A stretch of 64,000 nt of DNA from Salinimicrobium nanhaiense (GTDB lineage Bacteria > Bacteroidota > Bacteroidia > Flavobacteriales > Flavobacteriaceae). A program made the translations under genes and the position numbers. The DNA lies in contig JAAVJQ010000002.1 of assembly GCA_012038135.1 (NCBI GenBank), positions 1 through 64,000 on the forward strand. The letters run 5' to 3'. The number at the start of each line of letters is the position of its first letter. The first letter of the stretch is position 1. Under the pieces are notes generated by a model. That model was not told the DNA's origin and searched no databases. It saw only the letters and a list, made by a program, of their open reading frames with translations. Shown here one piece after another: positions 57,501 through 63,341 of the stretch.

Positions 57501-59336
57501 AATTCGGGACAATTCCTCAGCATTAGTCATTATCTTCTTCTTAATGGGATAATTGATCTGGTTGGAGAATCTCAACTACTACAGGATGTAGGAAGTTTAC
57601 TTGATGCCTCCAGTAAAGGTCACCTTGAACGTGACCAGCAGGGAACTGCGAGTAGTTACACCTACAACTATTGGACTTCGCCTGTGAGTCCCGGAATTAA
57701 CGCTCAATATTCTGTCAAAGGCACTATGAAAGATGGCACGATCACTACTTATAGAGAGCTGCTTTTTGGAACGCAATATCATTATGCAGATGGTAATTAC
57801 AGTGATCCACGAAAAATCAGTAATTATTGGTTGCATAAATTTCATGGTACCGCCAATAATTATTTCTCCTGGGAACATATAGGTCATACCGGAACTCTCG
57901 CAGTAGGAGAAGGATACAGCATGAAAGGCACATCGGGCTGGGCAGGAAATGAAGATCTTCAGAATTATACTTTTGTTGGTTTACCGAACAATGGAGACAT
58001 AACCCTGGAAATTGGTACAACAAATGAAGGAGAAAATTATCTGGTTGGAAATCCTTATCCTTCCTCTTTGGATGCCGAAAAATTCATTATGGACAATATA
58101 AGTCTGGATGATGCTTCGAACAGTGCTTTCAACGGCACCTTGTATTTCTGGGATCATTTTGCAAAAACCGATCATTATCTTGAGCATTACATTGGTGGCT
58201 ATGCAGCTTTCAATTTAGTTGGTTCTGTCGAACCGGCTTCATCTGTTGACAGCAGGATTGACAACAGCAATCCATCTAAATCAGGCAGTAAACGTCCCGG
58301 AGATTTTATTCCGGTAGGACAGGCATTTTTTATAAATACGGTAATAAATCCAGGTGAGGAAACTTTTGAGATGACCGGTCGAAAAATTTTAAAGTTTAGT
58401 AATGACCAAAGGATTTATAAAAGAGAAAACAGGGACAATGTAATTTTCTTCGGAAATGAGAAAAAAGGTAAATCGACCACCAAAGCTGCCGAAGAACGAC
58501 AGCGTATCTGGATTAAATTCCAGTCTCCAAAAGGCTATCACAGGCAGATCCTCGTAACTGCCGATGCCAGAACTTCAAATGGTTTTGACCTTGGCTTTGA
58601 CGCTCCCCTTATCGACAACAATATAGAGGATATGTATTGGTTGATGAATGAGCAGGTAGAACTGGTCATCCAGGGGGTACCAGATTTTAATGCTGACAGA
58701 ATCCTACCTCTGGGAATAAGGACTGCCGATGGAGGTAAATTCGTGATCAAGATCGATGAACTGGAAAATATTGGAGACGAATTTGCCATTTATGTAAAGG
58801 ATAATCAAACAAATTCCTTCTTTAACCTGCGGAATGGTGAATTTACTGCCACGATCGAAAAAGGTAATATCCACGAGCGATATTCCATCGTGTTCAGTGC
58901 CGAAGAAGATCTAAATTCCGGAGAAGAAAATCCCGAAGAAGGAGATGAAGACGGTGATGAAGAAAATGGAGGAGATGAAGACGGCAATGATGGTGATGAA
59001 GATGGCAGTGATGGTGATGGTGACACGGGTAATGAGGAAGGCGACGGTGACGATAACCAAACCACTACTCCAGAACAACCTCAACTTACGCCTCCTGCCG
59101 ATATAGAATTACTGTACTCCAATAGGCATGGGCAAGTGATCATTAAAAATTCCGGAATGTTACCTCTTAAAAAAGCTGTTTTGTACAACTCTTTAGGTCA
59201 GGAACTTTTCACCTTTGGAAATCTACCCGTGCAAAATGTCACCGAACTTCCAATTGAGGTCCCAAGTACAGGAGTCTATTACATCAAAATTCACCTAAAA
59301 GATGTTACCCGATCCTTAAAATTCATTGTTGAATAA
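51600..59336 (+). CDS. Giant secreted HYR/SprB-repeat protein with T9SS tail
   Basis: A 2578-aa protein from the ATG at 51600. It has an N-terminal hydrophobic signal (GIFILLTSALASYW) and one divergent HYR-like unit. Seven tandem HYR-type repeats of 91 aa follow (about 149-785; APKITLGSSIPKTTDAGQC), and then another HYR. At least three SprB-like repeats (about 944-1167; GTYSVTVTDANGCTATKDV) come next. A LamG-like domain starts near residue 1654 (LDFDGINDHVIIG). The C-terminal region is related to that of the preceding giant protein. Then come an acidic Asp/Glu/Gly/Asn spacer (about 2437-2494) and a T9SS type A tail. An adhesin or gliding-related role is inferred. Its last 100 codons lie in the left copy of the 471-bp repeat flanking the IS. 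Confidence 0.9.
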   Translation: MEKIFTSLKLPGIFILLTSALASYWSYPTLETYTYPKEQTESTLNWLESPNGIFSLNYSESSQNPTISASADFSVSNDPGECTAVITIDDVSYTGDSLSWVMTGATTQTGDGQVGTHTFEAGTTTITFTATGEETSVTDSIDVLVTDVEAPKITLGSSISKTTDAGLCTAAITIPGASFSDNCSGSSIAWDLSGATTGSGNGQIGTHTFNIGTTTINYTVTDAAGNTTPGTLSVEVKDEEAPKITLGSSIPKTTDAGQCTASINIPDASFSDNCSGSTISWNLSGTTTGSGNGQVGTHTFNIGTTKINYTVTDAAGNTTPGTLSVEVKDEEAPKITLGSSIPKTTDAGQCTASINIPDASFSDNCSGSTISWNLSGTTTGSGNGQVGTHTFNIGTTKINYTVTDAAGNTTPGTLSVEVKDEEAPKITLGSSISKTTDADQCTASITIPDAAFSDNCSGSSISWVMSGATTGSGNGQIGNHSFNIGATTITYTVTDAANNSITGTLVVAVEDKEAPKISLGNAIAQTTDAGKCTASITIPDASFSDNCSGSSISWILSGATTDSGNGQVGNHSFNIGSTTITYTVTDAASNTVTGTLAVDIEDKEDPEISLGNAISTTTDAGQCTASITIPDASFSDNCSGSSISWVMNGATTESGNGQVGNHSFNLGSTTITYTVTDAANNSITETLVVAVEDKEAPKISLGNAIAQTTDAGKCTASITIPDASFSDNCSGSTISWILSGATTGSGNGQTGTHVFKLGTTSLTYTVKDAANNIVEGSVDITVTDTELPVITAGADVKVPNIAGQCYAGVSGVTATASDNCGVGNPTGVRSDGEPLNTTYPVGTTTITWTAIDANGNEATPVVQTITVEDKEAPEVPQLQDILWGCEYTFEAPTTRDNCDNVITATTNQSTTFSTSGAITWIFKDTAGNITTATQKITIDPLEIAPVEVVHVLCNGNATGSITVSASGGVAPYIYDWGSMGAGDTKTDLTAGTYTVRAFDVNGCETETLEITINEPDTFIEVVNAKTTSGCYGQNNGTAYAEATGGTPGYTYEWSNGQTTQTATGLAPGSHSVTITDANGCSAERTVTVSQPTELKISGFLTTETTSYGSATGTATVQVTGGTPNYTFSWSNGLSGQTAQGLAAGTYSVTVTDANGCTATKDVVIIDSLEANIVPISICETGSIIRTSYFEVEEGTARGGVGPYTYSWNFGANATPATATGIGKHKVTYDTAEEKLVTLTVTDAEGRIFSQSVIQNVAGCFSDTCGSNDLGLDNYFIGDVNMNRITSENCNSVDEKFIYIDFPTNSERYSLYIELIYSVKKIDSDVVQHFKVQNCFYQLQAIPDIARTFSIDYACGDAIKVEGIYLTFQNNKTRECGATEGNGNHPKCYSTNNEATVISPLYAVAFPNELLCNGGETGIINARASGGSGNYTYKLVSAVDQSVVRATQPSNSFTGLPAGRYKVIVNDGNDNFTTAEVEIKQPANTLALQITGQSEITCFGGSDGTATVQATGGTPATTGDPYIYIWEGIGQTTATATNLSAGTYSVRVLDANGCEAFLDVVIGEPDEIPANAGPDQVLECGNLSTFLAAVFDPVVAEGEPEPQGTWSIVNGPAGGVIENENDPNSRFTGNVGTYTLRWTVPCGASDDVKISISSCSTLDFDGINDHVIIGDKFDLPSAFTIEAWVKQDAGKTAGSKTILSKRDNSALSSGGFDLIVENNVPKFRWNGGEIASAHTIGTDRWYHLAVIVGGDNSGMYIDGIKVAAGASEAATSISTPVIIGAAYNSTTTVPENYFHGWIEEVRIWNRSLQVDQVRFLMNQRLKVGSSPLRGMILPLDAPGPLNFNQDLIAYYPLIVSEITNGTTLDKAPNAYHGKMVNIKTLQENTAPLPYYSAKDGQWIADNTWLRPAVWDYPNSRGVDGATMIDWNIVVTRHNITSQAKDIRVLGLLSETAGKRLTIANPTGPQNENNSGQFLSISHYLLLNGIIDLVGESQLLQDVGSLLDASSKGHLERDQQGTASSYTYNYWTSPVSPGINAQYSVKGTMKDGTITTYRELLFGTQYHYADGNYSDPRKISNYWLHKFHGTANNYFSWEHIGHTGTLAVGEGYSMKGTSGWAGNEDLQNYTFVGLPNNGDITLEIGTTNEGENYLVGNPYPSSLDAEKFIMDNISLDDASNSAFNGTLYFWDHFAKTDHYLEHYIGGYAAFNLVGSVEPASSVDSRIDNSNPSKSGSKRPGDFIPVGQAFFINTVINPGEETFEMTGRKILKFSNDQRIYKRENRDNVIFFGNEKKGKSTTKAAEERQRIWIKFQSPKGYHRQILVTADARTSNGFDLGFDAPLIDNNIEDMYWLMNEQVELVIQGVPDFNADRILPLGIRTADGGKFVIKIDELENIGDEFAIYVKDNQTNSFFNLRNGEFTATIEKGNIHERYSIVFSAEEDLNSGEENPEEGDEDGDEENGGDEDGNDGDEDGSDGDGDTGNEEGDGDDNQTTTPEQPQLTPPADIELLYSNRHGQVIIKNSGMLPLKKAVLYNSLGQELFTFGNLPVQNVTELPIEVPSTGVYYIKIHLKDVTRSLKFIVE
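52044..53954 (+). repeat. Seven tandem 273-bp HYR coding repeats
   Basis: Units begin with GAAGCTCCAAA-type words at 52044, 52317, 52590 and so on, with a constant 273-bp period. The units at 52317 and 52590 are nearly identical (essentially one or two silent changes). Units five and seven share the variant KISLGNAIAQTTDAGKC, suggesting copying between non-adjacent units. Confidence 0.9.
58909..59060 (+). other. Acidic low-complexity spacer inside the second giant gene
   Basis: The coding sequence is a run of GAA/GAT/GGT-type codons giving a region dominated by D, E, G and N (for example GDEDGDEENGGDEDGNDGDE). It separates the folded region from the T9SS tail, and its DxDxDG-like pattern may bind calcium. 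The 471-bp direct repeat begins within its last part (59035). Confidence 0.75.
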
Positions 59337-59339
59337 GAA

Positions 59340-59370
59340 CAATAGAGCCGGATAAAATCCGGCTCTATTG
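59340..59370. terminator. Bidirectional terminator hairpin (left copy)
   Basis: A 14-bp perfect stem CAATAGAGCCGGAT/ATCCGGCTCTATTG with a three-base AAA loop directly after the stop of the second giant gene. It probably served both this gene and convergent rsmG before the insertion; an identical copy lies at 61451-61481. Confidence 0.8.
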
Positions 59371-59374
59371 TTTG

Positions 59375-59505
59375 TTATTTCTTAAACTTAAGGGGAAGGT
59401 GGACTAACTTTTTGGTCTCAAAGAAATCTTCCTCGAAATAATCCTGAAGATCATAGATCACAGCAGTACCATATTCTGCCAATTCCTCTGAAAGATCCCC
59501 TCCTT
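59375..59505 (-). pseudogene. Truncated C-terminal remnant of rsmG
   Basis: The minus strand encodes about the last 43 residues of RsmG, ending in ...LVHLPLKFKK, almost identical to the intact gene at 61486-62133, with one amino-acid change (V to L at the A/C difference of 59407). It lacks a start and the SAM-binding part. It exists only because the target segment was duplicated on IS insertion. Confidence 0.85.
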
Positions 59506-61145
59506 CCTGTTTTCTGCACTTTTTTAGATATGCCTTGGTAACCCTTGATTTTCCTATGATAGATTTGCAAATTGGGTGTCCCGCGGGTATATTTACTTAT
59601 GTTTCTGAGAAAAAAGAAAAATAAATCCGGCAGTACTTCTGTTCAAATTATCTCCAAAGAGCGGGGTAAATATAAGGTTGTAAAGACTATAGGCAGCAGT
59701 AGTGATGCTCAAAAAATAGAAAAGTTAGAATACCTGGGGAAACAGGAAATTGATCGGATTAGTGCTCAGGGGAAATTATTTATCTCAGAGAATGATGCCT
59801 TTGTTGAGCAACTATTTGAGCAGATGGGTAATGCCAGTATCAAAACCGTTGGCCCTGAGATCATCTTTGGAAAGATCTATGACAGTATTGGTTTTAATGC
59901 GGTTAAAGAAGATTTATTCCGTCATTTAGTGATCGCTCGTTTAGCTTTTCCATTGAGTAAGCTCAAAACTGCCGAATATCTTTATCGCTTCCAGGGAGTT
60001 CAGCTAAATATTGATACGATATATCGTTTTTTAGATAAGCTCAACAGCCGGATCAAGCCTCAGGTGGAACAAATTTCATTTGAGCATACTCGTAAAGTTT
60101 TACAAGGGGATATCAGTATTGTTTTCTATGATATGACCACTTTGTATTTTGAAGCCAGTGACGAAGATGATCTGCGCAAAGCCGGATTTAGTAAAGATGG
60201 GAAACACCAGAATCCTCAGATATTTTTAGGCCTTCTTGTGGGCTTGGGAGGCTATGCTATTGGGTATGACATTTTCGAAGGAAATATTTATGAAGGACAT
60301 ACCCTGATTCCTTTCATAGAGAAGATTGCTTCTAAATTCAACCTGGATAAACCAGTGATTGTTGCAGATTCCGGGCTGCTCTCTAAATCCAATATTGCAG
60401 CTTTAGAAGCGAAGGATTATGAATATATTTTGGGTGCCAGATTAAAAAATGAATCAGAGCAAGTAAAGAAAAAGGTGCTCGCAAGAAAGCTCTCTGATGG
60501 AGAGATGATCAAGGTTCCAAAATCTGATGATACCAGGCTTCTGATAACTTATACCAACAACAGAGCAATCAAGGATGCTCATAATCGAAAAAAGGGTCTA
60601 CAGCGCCTGGAGAAGCGAATTAAATCAGGTAAACTTACCAAATCGAATATCAATAACAAAGGCTACAACAAGTACCTCAAAATGGAAGGAGATGTTTCCA
60701 TTGAAATCGATTATGAAAAATATTATCAAGACAATGTTTGGGATGGACTCAAAGGACACCTAACCAATACTAGGTTGTCTGATAAACAAGTGGTGGAGAA
60801 TTATAAAAATTTATTCCACATCGAACGTGCCTTCCGTATGTCCAAAACAGATTTACGCATACGTCCCATCTACCATAGATTGAGGCACCGGATAGAAGCT
60901 CACATTTGTATTGCCTTTGCAGCATATAGCGTTTACAAGGAGTTAGAACGCGTACTGTATAAAGAAAAATCAGAAATCTCCCTTAGAAAAGCAGCGGAAC
61001 TCACTCAGAATATGTACAGCGTAACCTATACTCTTCCAGATTCGAAGCACACAAAAACTAAGCTACTGAAAATGGATGATGAGCAAGCTGAATTATATCA
61101 AATTATAGAGAAAAATTTTTAGGGTGTCCCAAAGCTGAAAACAGG
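59506..61145 (+). mobile_element. IS1634-type insertion sequence (1640 bp)
   Basis: Boundaries are set by where the flanking 471-bp repeats stop matching and by imperfect terminal inverted repeats. The left end reads CCTGTTTTCTGC and the complement of the right end CCTGTTTTCAGC (11 of 12 identical). One transposase gene fills it. IS1634 of Mycoplasma mycoides is known to create exceptionally long and variable target duplications (tens to several hundred bases); the 471-bp repeats here fit that behaviour. One G at the right boundary is ambiguous. Confidence 0.88.
59599..61122 (+). CDS. IS1634-family DDE transposase
   Basis: A 507-aa transposase from the ATG at 59599 (a TTG at 59572 would add nine unlikely residues). 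The start MFLRKKKNKSGSTSVQII is typical of the family. The DDE residues are D178 (FYDMTTLYFE), D257 (IVADSGLLS) and E409 (FHIERAFRMSKTDLRIRP), the last in the IS4-superfamily YREK-like context. The frame is intact, so the element may still be active. No passenger gene accompanies it. Confidence 0.93.
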   Translation: MFLRKKKNKSGSTSVQIISKERGKYKVVKTIGSSSDAQKIEKLEYLGKQEIDRISAQGKLFISENDAFVEQLFEQMGNASIKTVGPEIIFGKIYDSIGFNAVKEDLFRHLVIARLAFPLSKLKTAEYLYRFQGVQLNIDTIYRFLDKLNSRIKPQVEQISFEHTRKVLQGDISIVFYDMTTLYFEASDEDDLRKAGFSKDGKHQNPQIFLGLLVGLGGYAIGYDIFEGNIYEGHTLIPFIEKIASKFNLDKPVIVADSGLLSKSNIAALEAKDYEYILGARLKNESEQVKKKVLARKLSDGEMIKVPKSDDTRLLITYTNNRAIKDAHNRKKGLQRLEKRIKSGKLTKSNINNKGYNKYLKMEGDVSIEIDYEKYYQDNVWDGLKGHLTNTRLSDKQVVENYKNLFHIERAFRMSKTDLRIRPIYHRLRHRIEAHICIAFAAYSVYKELERVLYKEKSEISLRKAAELTQNMYSVTYTLPDSKHTKTKLLKMDDEQAELYQIIEKNF

Positions 61146-61447
61146 AGGAAGGCGACGGTGACGATAACCAAACCACTACTCCAGAACAACTTCAACTTAC
61201 GCCTCCTGCCGATATAGAATTACTGTACTCCAATAGGCATGGGCAAGTGATCATTAAAAATTCCGGAATGTTACCTCTTAAAAAAGCTGTTTTGTACAAC
61301 ACTTTAGGCCAGGAACTTTTCACCTTTGGAAATCTACCCGTGCAAAATGTCACCGAACTTCCAATTGAGGTCCCAAGTACAGGAGTCTATTACATCAAAA
61401 TTCACCTAAAAGATGTTACCCGATCCTTAAAATTTATTGTTGAATAA
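61146..61447 (+). pseudogene. Orphan T9SS-tail fragment of the giant surface gene
   Basis: Encodes the last roughly 100 residues of the protein at 51600-59336, with P to L and S to T changes (PEQLQLTPP; YNTLGQELF). It has no signal peptide or natural start; a GTG at 61247 could give 66 residues. It is a left-over of the target duplication, not a functional gene. Confidence 0.85.
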
Positions 61448-61450
61448 GAA

Positions 61451-61481
61451 CAATAGAGCCGGATAAAATCCGGCTCTATTG
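61451..61481. terminator. Terminator hairpin next to rsmG (right copy)
   Basis: The same 14-bp perfect stem as at 59340-59370, lying five bases after the rsmG stop on the minus strand. It now terminates rsmG and any transcript reading out of the IS. Confidence 0.78.
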
Positions 61482-61485
61482 TTTG

Positions 61486-62133
61486 TTATTTCTTAAACTT
61501 AAGGGGAAGGTGGACTACCTTTTTGGTCTCAAAGAAATCTTCCTCGAAATAATCCTGAAGATCATAGATCACAGCAGTACCATATTCTGCCAATTCCTCT
61601 GAAAGATCCCCTCCTTTTAGATAAAGAATACCATTCTTAAGTTCATGTCTGCTCTCTTTAGCGATTTTGCCTTTGGTCCAATGCACAAAGGTAGGCATGG
61701 CAGCCACTGCCCTGCTTACGATAAAGTCGTAATGGCCCGGCACCTCTTCTACTCTGGCATTTGTAGTGTGAACATTTTTCAGCTTCAGGCCTTCCACCAC
61801 TTCATTTACTACTTTAATTTTTTTTCCAATGCTGTCCACCAAATGGAAATTTGTTTCGGGATGAAGAATAGCTAAGGGAATTCCGGGGAAACCTCCACCT
61901 GTGCCAACATCCAAAATAGAGGCGCCTGGCAAAAATCGCTGCACTTTCGCTACTCCCAAAGAATGTAAAACATGCCTCAGGTAAAGTTCTTCAATGTCCT
62001 TTCGGGAGACCACATTGATCTTTATATTCCAATCCTCGTAAAGATCCTGAAGATTGGCGAATTTATTCTTTTGATCCTCAGTGAGATCGAAGAAATATTT
62101 TGTAAGAAGCTCCAATTCTAAAATTTTCAGCAA
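61486..62133 (-). CDS. rsmG: 16S rRNA (guanine-527 N7) methyltransferase
   Basis: A 215-aa methyltransferase modifying G527 of 16S rRNA. The segment YEDWNIKINVVSRKDIEELYLRHVLHSLG and the SAM loop SILDVGTGGGFPGIPLAI are diagnostic; GHYDFIVSRAVA follows. The start is uncertain: no ATG is available, and TTG at 62133 or TTG at 62115 (giving M-ELLTKYF) are the candidates. The last 43 codons are in the right copy of the 471-bp repeat, so the complete gene was preserved when the IS inserted. Confidence 0.92.
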   Translation of the reverse strand: MLKILELELLTKYFFDLTEDQKNKFANLQDLYEDWNIKINVVSRKDIEELYLRHVLHSLGVAKVQRFLPGASILDVGTGGGFPGIPLAILHPETNFHLVDSIGKKIKVVNEVVEGLKLKNVHTTNARVEEVPGHYDFIVSRAVAAMPTFVHWTKGKIAKESRHELKNGILYLKGGDLSEELAEYGTAVIYDLQDYFEEDFFETKKVVHLPLKFKK

Positions 62134-62192
62134 AAGTAGTTAATTTAAAGCAGTATTTTCCAAACCCGTAGCTTTAGAGAATTATAATCTCA

Positions 62193-62200
62193 TACCTTTG
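62193..62200 (+). promoter_or_regulatory. Putative -7 box of the desaturase gene
   Basis: TACCTTTG, an exact TAnnTTTG match, lies 22 bases before the ATG at 62223. A TTTAG about 16 bases further upstream is a weak -33 candidate. Confidence 0.45.
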
Positions 62201-62222
62201 TAATTCAATTTTATTTCAATTA

Positions 62223-63323
62223 ATGAATACATCTACCGTACGTTTTTCCCGCACAGATTCAGCTAAATTTTTCCGCACTCTCAACAGCAGGGTGAATTCC
62301 TACTTTAAAGAGAATAACCTTTCAAAAACCGGAAACTGGAAACTTCACCTGAAGGCAATTATCATGTTTTCCATTTATCTTACTCCATATTTTCTTATCC
62401 TTACCCTTGACATCTCTCAATGGTGGATGTTGCTCCTCACAGTAGTGATGGGAACAGGAATGGCCGGAGTAGGCATGAATATTATGCACGATGGAAATCA
62501 CGGCTCCTACTCAACTAAAAGCTGGATCAATAAATTAATGGGAGGTACCATATACATTCTGGCAGGGAATGTCTATAACTGGCAGGTGCAGCATAATGTG
62601 TTACACCACACCTACACCAATATACACGGCCACGATGAAGATCTGGACGCCGGGAGGATCATAAGGTTCACACGGCACGCGAAATGGGAAAAATTTCACC
62701 GTTTTCAACACTATTATTCCATCTTTCTTTACGGCTTGCTAACTTTCAACTGGGCGCTGACTACAGATTTTAAACAAACAAAAAGATATCTTTCCCGCCA
62801 GCTTTCCTACGGAAAAATGCCGAATCCCGTGAAGCAATGGAGTATCCTTGCCATTACTAAACTTATTTATCTGTCCATCTGGATAGTCATCCCGATGCTG
62901 ATCCTCTCCATCGCCTGGTGGAAGATCTTAATTGGATTCTTCATCATGCATTATACAGCAGGACTAATCTTAAGCGTAGTATTCCAGCTGGCACATGTAG
63001 TTGAAAAAACTCAGATGCCTCTGCCCGACAATACCGGGTCCATGAAAAACACCTGGGCAATTCATCAGTTATTCACCACTGTGAATTTTTCCACCAAAAA
63101 TAAATTTATGAACTGGTTCACCGGCGGATTAAACCATCAGGTGGAACACCATATTTTTCCAAACATCAGCCACATTCACTACAGCAAACTGTCTAAAATT
63201 GTACGGGAGACTGCGCAGGAATGTCAGCTGCCTTACAACGAATACAAAACGACCCGGGCTGCCATTGCTGCACATTTCCGCCACCTGCGCGAAATGGGAA
63301 TGAAGCCGGCAATTTCAGCATAA
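62223..63323 (+). CDS. Membrane fatty-acid (acyl-CoA/lipid) desaturase
   Basis: A 366-aa integral membrane di-iron desaturase. The three histidine boxes are HDGNH (residues 89-93), HNVLHH (124-129) and the C-terminal NHQVEHHIFP, in the cytochrome-b5-like-desaturase arrangement Qxx/HxxHH. Four to five hydrophobic helices surround them. The enzyme introduces a double bond into membrane acyl chains; regioselectivity cannot be inferred. No fused cytochrome b5 domain is present. The aminotransferase gene starts 18 bases after its stop, so the two may be co-transcribed. Confidence 0.91.
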   Translation: MNTSTVRFSRTDSAKFFRTLNSRVNSYFKENNLSKTGNWKLHLKAIIMFSIYLTPYFLILTLDISQWWMLLLTVVMGTGMAGVGMNIMHDGNHGSYSTKSWINKLMGGTIYILAGNVYNWQVQHNVLHHTYTNIHGHDEDLDAGRIIRFTRHAKWEKFHRFQHYYSIFLYGLLTFNWALTTDFKQTKRYLSRQLSYGKMPNPVKQWSILAITKLIYLSIWIVIPMLILSIAWWKILIGFFIMHYTAGLILSVVFQLAHVVEKTQMPLPDNTGSMKNTWAIHQLFTTVNFSTKNKFMNWFTGGLNHQVEHHIFPNISHIHYSKLSKIVRETAQECQLPYNEYKTTRAAIAAHFRHLREMGMKPAISA

Positions 63324-63341
63324 ACAATCAACCTTTTTCAC

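Larger units (their letters stand above)
59035..59505. repeat. Left 471-bp direct repeat flanking the IS
   Basis: Matches 61146-61616 base for base except at five positions (59080, 59190, 59198, 59324, 59407). It contains the last 100 codons of the giant surface gene, a bidirectional terminator hairpin, and a 5'-truncated piece of rsmG. Interpretation: target duplication made on insertion of the IS at 59506-61145. Confidence 0.93.
61146..61616. repeat. Right 471-bp direct repeat flanking the IS
   Basis: The counterpart of 59035-59505. It holds an orphan C-terminal piece of the giant surface gene, the terminator hairpin and the real 3' part of rsmG. The five mismatches to the left copy (1.1%) show that the copies have drifted since the duplication. 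Confidence 0.93.

Noticed and set aside
59506..61145. Composite transposon carrying surface-gene and rsmG fragments
   Set aside because: The flanking copies are direct repeats of the target, not IS copies, and the element itself carries only the transposase.
61247..61447. Stand-alone 66-aa gene
   Set aside because: It is the duplicated C-terminal tail of the upstream giant gene inside the IS target duplication, with no natural start or signal peptide.
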